From the NCBI RefSeq assembly GCF_043641665.1, contig NC_092193.1, positions 11,958,501 through 12,022,500 on the forward strand: 64,000 nucleotides of DNA. Direction: 5' to 3'. Positions within the stretch are counted from its first letter, which is position 1, and every line of letters starts with the position of its first letter. A program made the position numbers and the translations under genes. Shown piece after piece: positions 10,401 through 20,330 of this stretch. Below the pieces are notes generated by a model. That model searched no databases. It was not told where the DNA came from and worked only from the letters and a program-made list of their open reading frames with translations. This DNA comes from Enoplosus armatus. Lineage: Eukaryota; Chordata; Actinopteri; Centrarchiformes; Enoplosidae.

Positions 10401-13280
10401 CAATATGCTGTTACATTAGAATAAATCTCTGGTGCAATTTATCCATTTGCTGAGCATATTTTCCAAAATCAACTCTCATTAAACTTTTAAAAAGGTCTTT
10501 GTTCGATGTTACGAGACAAGGAGCTTGTACAGATAGCAGTAAAAAGTAAAATCAGACAAGACTGTAGTTATATTCATTTTGGGAGACATGTAAAGCTACA
10601 GACAGCTATGCACCAGGACCCAGCTAAATGTGTTCACAGCAGCAGCGCAACAAACCATTTACATCTTTCGGCTACGTATCACGTTCAAGTTTAGAGTACC
10701 ACATCGGCCTTCCTTTACATGTTCACAGCAAACACTTTTACTGTCTAAAGCTAATGACATTTAAGTGGGTTTTGACTCCAGAAGGCAAAACCAAAAGCAG
10801 AAATTAGCTGCGTGTGACATTTTCATCTATGACCACAATCTGGTGTATACACGCAAAGTAGTTGGTGGTGGTGGTGGTGACGTCTTTACATAGACTGCTA
10901 CACAACATTCAACTGTAATTATATGCAACTACGCTAAAAGGCATAACATTTCAGCATTGAGACAGCCAGTTATTTCACTGACAAATGCTCAAGACTAACA
11001 TTCAACCCCATACCCTGCACAACTTATCCCCCCCACAGTCCCACCACAGGGAGAGAGAGAGAGAAAAAAAGAAAAGGTGAAAATAATGCTGTGGTAAGTA
11101 GTCCCAGCTAGCAGGGTGCTGCCTGGAAAACCTGACAAGGATCATGCAATTCTGAAATGGACTAAACAGCAGATGGAGCGTGGGCAAATCTAGTAAATTC
11201 CAACAACCAGGTCTACAAGAGCGATTTCTGACACATCCTCCTTTGTCACAAGCAAACTGACTTTTAACACTTAACATTGGTCATTTTTAATATTTATACA
11301 CACTGCTCATATCTTTTAGAAGAGGAAGCCAGTTGGTCTGAACACAAGATTGTTCTATGAGGATTATTCAGAGTTGCACTCTCAAGTGGATGTGATTGAG
11401 CATAGTGTGTCAGTTATCATCCTATTACAGTTAGTATAGTTTGGTTTCTAAACTGCCAAACAGGTAGGACCAGCCACCCATTAGCCTATTGTTTTTATGA
11501 CCAATAGCGAGCATAGAAATTAGGGTGTATTGAATTGGCTACAACCTGAGGTCCATCCGCAAAGCTCTGATCATTGTTGCGAGCTGGTGGAGGGGGGCGT
11601 GCTATGGGATATGAACTCACTGTTGAGGGGGTTGTGGATCTAATTCAATAAAATCTAAGATGGGATAAATAATTGTGCTATCAATATTGAGCTAAATGAC
11701 TGTGATAATCATTTTAGTAATTTTCTGGAGCCTTATTAAAAACCTGTTTTTACACAAGCAACTACAGTCTTAATTCTGACCATTACAACAACATAAATAA
11801 CTATAAAAAGAGCAGAAGAAGAAGAAAAACACATTTCCACTGATGGGTTGTTCCTGACCACTAGTTCATCAACATGGAGCAATTCAACTCTGTCCCAGGT
11901 CATCCTTCCACTGTGGCATTAACGCATCGTCTGGCTGCTTGCAGATTAAACGATCCATTGGGAGTAGGGTATTAAGATTGATTGAGAGGACAGACTAAGG
12001 AGAGAGTTAAGAACCTTGCGGGCATTATATTACAGAGCAGCTCTAAGCTGCATTATTTGTTGCTATGGAAGTCACAAAGAAGCCAGGCACCTTGTACAAT
12101 GCCTCATAAGACATTTCTGTGTTGGCGTTCCTTGATATCAAGCTGTTTGAGCTGTTAAAAACCGCTATATGACAAGGACTCATTTTATCAACGATATACT
12201 ACCAGCTAAATGACCACAACATCAACAAATAATCTGTATTTTACAAAGAACACATATATGCCATACACAATAATCGAGGTTACAATTTATTTCTCAGAAA
12301 TTATGACAGCGTCACTACAGTGAGCTGTAGTGATATGCTACAGTGAGCTGTAGTGACTAAGGGCCTTGTTTTTGATATCTTCTATGGCAACACTTTTACT
12401 TGATTTGAACTTCTTGTAAAGAAAGCCCACATTACCCAGATTTCATGCTATGGTTTTGGTGCTGCTTCATAACCATGTCTGCACTATTAGTTTACTTAGA
12501 GGGGATATTTTTGAGAAAAATAAAAAAGCTCTGTAAATAAGTAATAACACACACTGAGGTGTTCTAATTTGAAATACTAACACTAGCAGATGGGTTGGGG
12601 GCGAGAAGCACCATACTGCAGAGCAAGATCATAGATTTATTAAAGTTTGTTTGTAGTCCATTTAACACATGGTTAGTTTAGATTTACCAGTTAAGAGTTA
12701 ATTTGATTATAACAAACACCTGTCTCTTATCTCTTTCTGGGTTATGTACCAGGTTCAATCTTGTTTTATCCAGAAGAACAACTTTTACGAGGAAATAACT
12801 TCTGTCATTTCAAGGGAGTGTTTTCATGACTCCATACATGGGTGCGTCATCTCAACAGGTCAGATGCACCACTGCCTACTCCTATACCAAATGGACAACC
12901 CTAAATATGGAGACAAAGTCCAATGGACCTGGCACGGGGCTGCAGGACAGTTATTGAAAAAAAAAAAAAGGTTAAGTAATAATCTTCTTTCAAATTCTAT
13001 ATTATATAAGCAGCAACACCAAGTTGCATCTTTCAAAGAATGAGAATATTCCCATTGGTATAAAAACACAAAAAGATTAGGTGAAAACCTACTTCTTTCT
13101 GTTCTTAGACGTGGATGAGGGTGGTGCCTGGGGTAGGATGGCAGCAGCATCCTTACGCGGCCTGCCACGTGGTCGCTTGTCTGCGTGGGCCGGACTTCCT
13201 GTGGACGTGGCCCCTACACTGTTGGAGGGCGGCGAGGGTCCCTGGTCAGAGGGTTCCACAGTCTTATCCTCTGATGACAT
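1135..13280 (-). CDS. kmt2c: kmt2c (MLL3) 5' coding part, 8 exons, partial
   Basis: KMT2C is the catalytic H3K4 mono-methyltransferase of an enhancer-associated COMPASS-like complex in the nucleus; its SET domain is at the far C-terminus, outside this window. Joining the eight minus-strand exons gives 1187 coding bases (395 codons plus 2 bases), with every junction in phase and no stop. Order of parts: AT-hook near residue 40, acidic DEEDSMDG segment near 75, Glu/Pro/Ser linker 93-141, pre-PHD zinc knuckle and first PHD finger (extended PHD) about 142-330, next PHD finger about 343-390, then the first cysteines of the following finger. KMT2C rather than KMT2D is chosen because the N-terminus (MSSEDK, ADKRPRGRPRKD, DEEDSMDG) and AVTPLRRAGWQCPEC fit KMT2C; KMT2D lacks the AT-hook start. 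Teleosts often keep two copies (a and b), which I cannot tell apart. The gene continues past base 1. Confidence 0.95.
1466..1628 (-). CDS. kmt2c: kmt2c coding exon, PHD part of extended PHD 1
   Basis: A 163-base exon between TTTTCTGCAG (exon base 1628) and CAAAT|GTAAGT (last exon base 1466). It encodes about residues 285-338. Zinc ligands are visible in HCAYC, KCCAEGC, FYHYPC and LLCPEH, with GASIKC and AGTFQD as in KMT2C. This completes the first extended PHD finger, a histone-tail/chromatin-reading or structural module. It leaves one base (T). Confidence 0.96.
2231..2340 (-). CDS. kmt2c: kmt2c coding exon, pre-PHD knuckle CWAHQSC
   Basis: A 110-base exon between AAATTTCAG (exon base 2340) and ACAAAG|GTGAGT (last exon base 2231). 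It encodes about residues 248-284: QCWAHQSCALWSEGVCEGEG, then SLLNVDRAIDSGSTK. CWAHxxC with the following ALWSxGV is the signature second half of the extended-PHD pre-finger in KMT2C and KMT2D. It ends at a codon boundary (phase 0). The spacing to the next exon's HCAYC is as in the family. Confidence 0.95.
2504..2613 (-). CDS. kmt2c: kmt2c coding exon, FWDELSHVGLP segment
   Basis: A 110-base exon between GTTCCAG (exon base 2613) and TCAG|GTAAGA (last exon base 2504). It encodes about residues 211-247, with an acidic start and then RFWDELSHVGLPQDLNVQSLF. This matches the conserved LWDELSLVGLP block just before the second half of the KMT2C zinc knuckle. It leaves one base (G) that joins GG of the next exon to give Gly. 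The phase agrees on both sides. Confidence 0.94.
2879..2926. repeat. (GGA)n imperfect microsatellite
   Basis: Repeated AGG/GAG triplets with a few changes, in a kmt2c intron. Confidence 0.85.
3541..3570. repeat. (CA)n microsatellite
   Basis: A short CA run ending in CGCACGCG, in a kmt2c intron. Confidence 0.8.
4036..4242 (-). CDS. kmt2c: kmt2c coding exon, first zinc-knuckle cysteines
   Basis: A 207-base exon between GTTTCAG (exon base 4242) and the consensus donor TCGAA|GTAAGT (last exon base 4036). It encodes about residues 142-210. It opens SERLCAFCYCG and LLGQGDLQVF, the start of the KMT2C pre-PHD zinc knuckle; the C-x2-C pair supplies the first zinc ligands. The rest is a Gly/Ser/Thr-rich spacer (GGGGSTSDSSDGDK) and a basic tail, less conserved. 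It leaves two bases (AA), completed to Asn in the next exon. Confidence 0.94.
4423..4460. repeat. (CA)19 microsatellite
   Basis: An uninterrupted CA run in the kmt2c intron just upstream (gene sense) of the zinc-knuckle exon. Confidence 0.9.
5148..5295 (-). CDS. kmt2c: kmt2c coding exon, acidic disordered linker
   Basis: A 148-base exon between TTTCAG (exon base 5295) and AGCAG|GTTAGA (last exon base 5148). It reads in phase from the previous exon (G|AA gives Glu) and leaves two bases (AG). It encodes about residues 93-141, beginning ETPIQPVETVEV and rich in Glu, Pro and Ser, with no cysteine. It corresponds by position to the acidic TETETIVETEIKEQ-type stretch before the first zinc knuckle in KMT2C. 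Sequence match is weak, so the call rests on splice sites, phase continuity and composition. Confidence 0.85.
7021..7109 (-). CDS. kmt2c: kmt2c coding exon, basic/acidic linker with DEEDSMDG
   Basis: An 89-base exon between an acceptor (CACCCTAG, exon base 7109) and a donor (ACAG|GTGAGA, last exon base 7021). It enters with one base completing the Lys split from the AT-hook exon. It encodes GRTRGR followed by VVVDEEDSMDG and TEITESIG, matching the segment after the AT-hook in KMT2C. It is about residues 63-92 and leaves one base (phase 1). A longer open frame runs through both flanks, but the matched segment and splice sites bound the exon precisely. Likely a disordered linker with no enzymatic role. 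Confidence 0.93.
7110..13092 (-). other. kmt2c: kmt2c intron between AT-hook exon and DEEDSMDG exon
   Basis: About 6 kb of AT-rich intron. No additional exon in phase was recognised. The only structured piece noticed is the short direct/inverted repeat near 12311-12357. Confidence 0.8.
12311..12357. repeat. short direct repeat with internal inverted symmetry
   Basis: CTACAGTGAGCTGTAGTGA occurs at 12315-12333 and again at 12338-12356. Outer arms GTCACTACAG (12311-12320) and CTGTAGTGAC (12348-12357) are exact reverse complements. Confidence 0.85.
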
Positions 13281-13281
13281 T
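13093..13281 (-). CDS. kmt2c: kmt2c exon with start codon and AT-hook
   Basis: Codons 1-62 plus two bases. The ATG is at 13280-13278, one base after a strong acceptor (pyrimidine run then CAG). The donor is AA|GTAGGT at 13092; reading through would hit a TAG at once. The peptide starts MSSEDKTVEP and carries DKRPRGRPRKD, a typical AT-hook (RGRP core) for the DNA minor groove, as at the human KMT2C N-terminus. It ends in a basic stretch (KNRKK). The segment between start and AT-hook is Pro/Ser/Gly-rich and low in complexity, as in mammals. A frame continuing upstream through the candidate 5' exon meets a TAA with no ATG in between, which supports this start. Confidence 0.93.
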
Positions 13282-13595
13282 CTGAAAAAAAAAAGGTAAC
13301 AAAAATGAGATCATGATTAGTGTTGCACGGTAAGCTTGGAAAATGTATTCAACTTTTCAAACATTATGAGGAAAAACAGGTGCTGATTTTCAATTTTGTT
13401 TTCATATTGTTTACAGGCTTTGAAAGAGTGGATAGGAAAAAGGAGATGGGAAAATTCCTAAATGGTGGAAGAACATGGCTTGCAGCTTTGTTCACTAAGT
13501 TGTCCAGATGTCCTTATGTTTTAAAGCATTTTTGATTTGGCTCTTTCTCAGCTTTAGACAAAGTGGAGTGCCTACACAAGGTTTCACATATCAAG

Positions 13596-14350
13596 GCTGT
13601 GTCAGACTACAGGAGTTTTAAAATCCTAACCGATTTTGAAATCCGGTTACAACACGCACATAATGAGAAACTTCACAGATGTTCTTCCCACTAATGTCAA
13701 ACATGCACACTGCAAGATTTGAAAATAATGTCGCATCACACACACTACAGGATGTTATTACGATTATCATGGCATCATGTGATCTCATGGGGAAGCAGAT
13801 GTAAACAAAATGGAGACTGACGTGGTGCAACAACTTGCTGTAATAATTCTTCACAGAGAGAAAAAACAAAAGCAGAAGGCTAAACGAGTCTGGATGAGAA
13901 AATGGTTGGGGAGACACGGTCAACACAGGATGCCTATTCTTCAGTGAGAACTGGAGGTGAGATTTTTTAACTGTCAGTTTTAATAACTGTCAACAGTAAT
14001 ATGCTAGCTAATGTTAGCCTCAAAGGCTAGAATGTTTACCATTGCTTGGCAACCATCAGCTGCTCCGGGACTAACAGTAGCTCGTCTCTCTCATTGGCTA
14101 TTGTGGTCCCATAATCATCCAGATTTTAACTCCTAAATATCAAACATGTTTGAAATTATCGGGGCGGCCCCGATGAGTCTGCGAGCAGTTCGTAAGGTTT
14201 AAGACTGGATCTGTAAACCCCTTGCATTAGCAGATAATCTGAGCCGAACATCTGTACCGACAAAGGTCCTGGACCAGATTTCTCCTCCGATTGTCAGGAG
14301 GGGCGAATCTGGGATTAATCGGCCCAAAACTCCTGCAGTCTGTGCCCAGC
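13596..14350. mobile_element. degenerate PIF/Harbinger-like DNA transposon
   Basis: The ends are imperfect inverted repeats: left, from GGCTGTGTCAGACTACAGGA (13596 on); right, read on the minus strand from 14350, GCTGGGCACAGACTGCAGGA. Both continue GTTTT and then an imperfectly matching stretch ending in GATT near 13640 and 14300. Inside lies a plus-strand remnant resembling the N-terminus of a Harbinger transposase. The element is short (about 750 bases), so it is a deletion derivative. No clear 3-base target duplication was seen. Confidence 0.6.
13810..13968 (+). pseudogene. Harbinger transposase-like N-terminal remnant
   Basis: From the ATG at 13810 the frame encodes METDVVQQLAVIILHREKK, then a basic run and KRVWMRKWLGRHGQHRMP. 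A TGA at 13945 follows, after which the same frame continues ELEV. The basic run followed by a W-x-(R/H)-x-W-L-x-R motif and ELxxE resembles the segment before the catalytic domain in HARBI1-like transposases. The stop and the lack of any DDE domain make it non-functional. The match is by motif memory only. Confidence 0.5.
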
Positions 14351-17300
14351 TTTACATGCATAATATTGCAAGAAGGATATAGCCTTCAATAGCTTACGTG
14401 TGATGACTTGTACTTCACTGGCAATCGATTCTGATGAATATTCACGAAACTGCATGCTTTCCTTAGCTTTACATGACCATGTGTCACCAAACTAAAACCC
14501 CCTGGGCATCCTATTGGCAGTGAAACCCACCTAGTTCTGATCATATTCAATTGGTTTGAAGCATTTTGTATGCCAAGGGTGCATTACCTTTTGTCCACCC
14601 CAAGATCCCTGCATTTTCTTGCACTCTGAGCAGAGAAATGTTCATCAACTCAGCTTCTGCCCAATGTGAGCAGTGTGGAGCAGCAGCAATTTCCACTTCT
14701 TAATTGAAGGATTCAGTAATCACTCCACTTCCAGCCGCTCCAGGTTTTCTATTTGCTGCAACCCACCCACCGAAAGAAAGCCCACTACAAACCGCTCCAT
14801 ATGTATGTTTATAAATATGGTGAATGCTGCCCTTTAGTTGCATTTTACACTGTGAAGTGAAATGTAGAGGTGGCATGAGTGCACTGGAGAAACAAAGGCA
14901 AACGGATTAAGATTTAATTTAGGGGATGGGGTGAATTGACAACATTTACCATGAGACGATTAGTTAACTGCCAAAGATTGCTTTATACGGTTTTTACCAA
15001 AGTATCTATCCCTGTAATATCTCGGGGGGAATTAGGCCATTGTAAGAGATATTGTAAAATCAGTGACCAGGACTGCTTTTTGGCAATATTGGATTTTCGG
15101 GATTTTGCATCAATGCGATTAAATATCTTGACGTTTCAGGTATTTGATTCACTGGATTTGTCAAAAATAAACATTCCCAGTTGCTTATTTTTATCTAGAA
15201 ACAGTATCTGAATAGGAGTTTTCCAAAAAATGTACTATAACACATTATGTATCAATAGTGGGGTATAAAAAATGTCATGTACTATGATAGAAAATGTTAT
15301 CCAAAGACGCATTCACTTGTGTTGAAAACAACTTTTTTACTTAAGTAAAACAAAAACAAAAAATCATGGTTATCTTGTGCTCTATCACACCAATTCATTG
15401 ATAGAAAGCGGACTACTGGATTTCCTGGTGGAAAATATCCATTGGCAGTTTACATCCAAAAGATGCAAAAACACTGCAGCAGTCAAATTCCCCTCAAATA
15501 AAGCCAGACTAAACATTTATTTGCATTGTATGTGAATACTGTTTGCTCATGAGATATACTTGTACCCTAGAGTGAGAGAAAACACACCAGCTTTTAAAAA
15601 CGCCACTTTACTCTCTAAGCTAAAAAACATGCCACTGTGCACCTCTCTAATACCCAGGTCCAATCAGATGTCCAAAACAGGGACAAGCCTTTCTTCCATC
15701 AGATCTTTTGGGAAAAGGGAAAAACTGACGAAAGGTTTGTGTTTTTCTGCCCACATTCTTTTGTCAGTGTGATTGCCACACACTGACATAATTATGATGC
15801 TCTATGCTTTACACAAGTTATTCTGTGACAAAGTGTTGCTGACTACAATGGATTTCACCCGGTATGACTTAAGCACGTCTTCAAAGGTCATCTTGCTTTT
15901 TGACTCTTAAGTACTAATGCTGCATTCACGCAATGTCGGCAGAATGGGAAAAACATCCCTTATTCCGACATGGTAGTGTTCACTCATTACTCCACGGTGG
16001 TTAGCCCTTATGCTAACCTTGTAGTCACACCACATTCATAGCCTAAATTAGCTTCTTTTGTTGGCTTATGTATTAATAGGAGTCCGTCCCCAGGTGAAAC
16101 CATATACAAACAGTGTGTAGCTTCTAAAAATTAGCTGAATCGATTGTATTAATGTTAATATTGTATTTTATTTTGATGTAAGTGCCAGCGGTGGTGCATT
16201 TGTAGTCATTCTGCCAACAATTTGTTGAAATTTCTATAGTTCTTGGGGGCTGATGTGAATGGTGTTTCCCGCTCGGCTGCTCGTAACTATAGTTTAAACT
16301 ATATGATGTGAGACCATTGTGAAAAGCTCACCACTGCAAGTAAACCCAAAGTTGGATGCCAAATTAAATTAAAAAATCCAAAAGGAGCATGTCTTAATAA
16401 AAAGGTGCTCAAACCATTCAGTGACCACTCGTGCCCTGTATGAAAGCATCTGCATTAGTTGTGTTTCTCCACTCATTTATTCAGGTTTTTCTTTTAATGT
16501 GTCACCTGTTTGTATGCTGTCTGTTCATGTGTTGCACAAGCTGCTTTGAAAAGTGTTTTCCTGCGCATGTGTGTTTTGTGAATATCAAACCTTTCAACAA
16601 GGCAGTGCAGTAAGACTTTTAGTGATGCAGCACAGCAAGTGTTCACTGAGAGTTTAACTGTTGCATGATAATAAGTTTGAATAAATAAAAGATTCACAGA
16701 TTTTTTTGTTTTTTTGGAGCACTGTCAAACGCTAATTTCACAACAGTACTGGCTGAATGCATCTAGTGTAGACAGTGACGGCTGACTGTAGCTGCTGCTT
16801 TCTCTATATGGTCAATGTAGACAAATTTAATGAGTGGCTGCTGAAGATATTTAAGCAGGGCTAAAATAACAGGGCTAAAAGGGATGAGAATACTGAATAT
16901 ACATTCCTCACATGGTCAGTAACATCCAATAGGATGTTGGTTTGAGTCTGTTGGATGTAAGCAGGTTTGCTAACACAATAGTTAGCTATTTGGTAAGCCC
17001 ATAGTACAGTATATCACAGCTGCGTTTCAGTAAGTTTACTTTGGAGTATCAAACCTTCCTGAATGTGGCTTTAAAATTAAAATAATTGATTACGATTATG
17101 AAGCTAAACATACACAGTAACACTTCTTAAAGCTGGGTTGTGATAAATATGCTCCAACAAATATTAAATAACAAGAACCGAAAACAATAAAACTGAGATC
17201 AAACATATATTAGGTTTACATCTAGGGTAATCCAAGTACTTGATAATGTCAGCCTCACCATTACTCTTATTATTTTACTTAGAACCACCCCTTAACCTTT

Positions 17301-18605
17301 CCAGAATTGGAAAAAAAGCAAGAAATATGAAAAGGGAGAAAGATAAGAGTACCTGCTTTAGCACCATATTATCCTTTTCAAAAGCAAACTGCTTCCAAAC
17401 AGCAGACATACCATGTTTTCACCCACCAGTAATGATTTTGGTGGTTCCTCCTCAGGAAAGGTAAAAGCAAAAATCTGCACAAGCAACTAGCGAGCTTGTG
17501 TTTCTGTACCAAAATGCAATTACATCAGACTATATTATGACTAATCTTTAGGATGAGTCATGTGAAAGTCAACATTGCTACTTTTCATTTTCAGTAAAGC
17601 AGTAAAATGGTTTATAAACCATGGTGGGCCAAAAAAAGAGGCATTTTGTATCAATGAACAAGGAGAGGTCTCAAATTGTCCTCTTAGACATTGTGGAACT
17701 GACTCCATCTTTCACTGCAGATCTGTGGTAATTCTCTCTTTCTCTTATGTCTATATTGGCCTACACCAGCCTCCAGGCTCTGTGGACAGATGGTGGTCCA
17801 ATAACACCAAACTCCACAAGAAACATTATTCAGTACAGTGGTTAGACTGTCAGCACAATTATTTAGAAATTATGAATCCTAGCTTAAATCCTTAAGAGAA
17901 AATAAACAGGGGGTTCACTCTTGTCCGAGATAATGTAAGTGGTGATGTAACAAAAATTAGATGGGTGAGGACAATTTTATAACCCGATTTACAACCAGGT
18001 AGCCCTCAAGATAAAGTGATGAGAATAACGTTGATTGTTGGGGCATCTGAGGTTAGGATCCGGTCACTACTAGGCAGTCACGACCACCACAGGCACAACT
18101 GGAGACATGCTAACGTTAGCTTTTGTTAACTCAAGCTTGGGCACAAAGCAGTTGCATACTGCTAACGATAGCTAGCCTGTTGTGTTGAACTCTGTCGCCT
18201 TTTCTTTGGCGACCACATACAAAAGTAACATTGACATCGTCTAAGTTAAATGTGACAGAAAATGCGGAAATAAATTAATCCATCTTTCATATTTAACAGG
18301 CAATAGCAGATCGGATTCGGCGTTGAGAGCGATTAGCCAGTAAGACAACTTTGAAAGAGGTTCACATAGCAAACAGGTTACCTATGGTTGCAGTTAGTTG
18401 GCCAACTCATCGTACTAGCTTGTAACTAGCGCCTTTGCCAAAACACCGAACATTAAAGCTTCAGCTGTCTGTTGTCCCACAGTTAGTGTTAAATATTACA
18501 GTCTGGGGATGATGGCAAACTTAATGGGTAACCTTAACTACACTATCCCTTAGACTGGGTGCAGGGCTTGAATGAGCATTTGTGCCCAACACACACAAAG
18601 GCTCG

Positions 18606-18846
18606 GTCTATTCAATGAAACGGAACTGTTCTGGGGAACTACAATGCAACACAAAAAGTGAAAATGATACGTTATACAATGACGTAAGCCTTGATTTCTG
18701 CTTTTCGTTACAAACTACCGTTAGTTGTGCGTGAATGTCGATCGCATATGTTGTGTTAAGCAGTGAACATTTATCGTTACCCACCTATTTCTGATTATAT
18801 AGCCCCCATGAACCGTTCTATTGAATGTTCCGTTCCGTTGAATAGT
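18606..18846. mobile_element. MITE-like element with inverted termini
   Basis: The left arm 18606-18631 (GTCTATTCAATGAAACGGAA and onward) pairs with the right arm 18809-18846, whose reverse complement begins GACTATTCAACGGAACGGAA. The length (about 240 bases), imperfect terminal inverted repeats and absence of coding fit a small non-autonomous DNA transposon. No family name is assigned. It ends about 140 bases from the candidate kmt2c first-exon donor. Confidence 0.45.
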
Positions 18847-18989
18847 CTGAGTCATGAAAGCCAAGGCGGCGACAAACCCCCAACATCAGACTGGAGGTGG
18901 ATAATGTTGGCTCAGCTTTGCTTCACAAGGTGAATGTAAAACAAATCTAGCTAGCATGATAACCAAATTAACATCTCAATGTGGCTTAC

Positions 18990-19500
18990 CTTCCAGCCCT
19001 ATGAATAGCGAATTATCCTCTTCATGTCCAAAATACTGGGGGATGAAACGTCGCACTTTTATCACCCAGCTAGCTAGCAAGCTAATTGAGCTAGCTAGCC
19101 TCTCTCCAATGAAGCAACACCGCAGTTCTCAAAAATGCATAGCGCATATCATTATATTCCAACGTTGCAATGTTATTCCCAACTTTGCCCATTTGATGGA
19201 AAGGCAGATGATGTACATCCAACAGAAAACCGCTTCAATGGCACACGCATTTGGGGGGATCACTTTCCTTTCTCCAATGACAGCTGTCGTCGCACGAGTT
19301 CGGTTTATATAGCTAGTTGGTGTTAGCCACCCAAGTCTACGGCCAACAATTTTACCATTAACGTATAAACAAATCAAAGCCAAAGTCCAAGCGGCTACAA
19401 AAGTCGATACTCCGTAAATGAAACTTTAAATGTGAATCCTCAGCGAATGTACAGCGACGCGCAAAGCAAATGTTGGGTGCCGACCGCTTGGTTGGCAACT
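18990..19500 (-). other. kmt2c: candidate noncoding first exon (5' UTR) of kmt2c
   Basis: A 5' exon is required because the start codon lies directly behind an acceptor. On the minus strand a strong donor, GGAAG|GTAAGC, has its last exon base at 18990, in the more CpG-rich DNA just upstream of the gene. Read in frame toward the start codon this exon has a TAA and no ATG, so it would be untranslated. Its upstream limit is not visible; the outer coordinate is a guess. Another upstream exon or promoter could be used instead. Confidence 0.4.
19069..19099. repeat. paired GCTAGCTAGC palindromes
   Basis: Two copies of the self-complementary GCTAGCTAGC (19069-19078 and 19090-19099), 11 bases apart, within the candidate kmt2c first exon. 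Confidence 0.8.
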
Positions 19501-20330
19501 GGTTCTATTTTCTTCAGCATCGACAAGCTGCGGGACCAAGCGGCCAGTTAGGAGACTCTCGCAGCCAGCCTGCCACGCAGTAACAACCGCCTCCAAAGAC
19601 ATGTAAAAACAAACATTAGCTTGTCAAAAACAACATCCCGCCTGCCACAGTGGCCGAACTGCGAGATTACTATGAAATATCACTAAATTAAGTTGAAGAT
19701 GACGCCTCGGTATACTCTATAACGGTGGCCATATCTAATGATAAGTGGCACCGAAGCACAGCCCCTCCAGGCTCCTCGAAAACTAGATCCACCTCCCCCT
19801 ACCACAACTACGGCACAGAAATATTTCCAAATCGGTGTGGCTCGCCGAGAAAGAGATGTTTCGTGAGTGTGGCATATGTTGAATAACATCGATAAGAAGA
19901 CGCGATAAAAATACTGCGCAAACCATTTAACAATTTCTTCAAAATACTCTCTGACCCTGCGGAGGGATATGGGCATTTAGTAAATAAAATAATGGCTAGG
20001 GAAGGCTCAAAAAGATGGAGTCTGGATTCAAGCCGGGTTGGATGGGGATTGTCGACCGTTGGTGCTCCAGCTCATGCAAATCTTCGGCAGCAGCAGCAGC
20101 AGCTGTAGTGACTCCAACAGTCATCAGCCTTCTCCAGAGCATGGGGTAAACACAAAGATGGATTAACTTTAATGCGCGAGTGTGGTGGTTCAGAGCTCGT
20201 CCAGATAGCATCCCTTCAGATAGACCACGACCAAATGGATCTCCATAGGCTACTGTATTACAACGTCCCCCTCTCCTGCTTTCTTTCTCTCTCATACACA
20301 CACGTACGCACACTGATGCAGGCATTGCAT
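19400..20330 (-). promoter_or_regulatory. kmt2c: probable kmt2c promoter region
   Basis: CpG dinucleotides are denser here than in the flanking DNA (for example around 19455-19500, 19545-19590 and 19895-20060). The position, just upstream of the candidate first exon of a housekeeping chromatin gene, fits a CpG-type promoter without TATA. A short CAG run is at about 20087-20102 and an octamer-like ATGCAAAT at about 20074. No initiation site can be assigned by eye. Confidence 0.35.

Larger units (their letters stand above)
13282..18989 (-). other. kmt2c: kmt2c first intron
   Basis: The intron between the candidate noncoding exon and the start-codon exon. It contains a decayed Harbinger-like element (13596-14350) and a MITE-like inverted-repeat element (18606-18846). 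The open frames at 14936, 15560 and 17575 show no domain, splice or composition support. Confidence 0.5.

Noticed and set aside
15910..16020. GCTGCATTCACGCAATGTCGGCAG-like text as a MITE end
   Set aside because: Resembles the start of a common fish element, but no inverted partner was found nearby.
17575..17895. 106-codon plus-strand open frame in kmt2c intron 1
   Set aside because: Begins at a TTG rather than ATG and has no recognisable domain.
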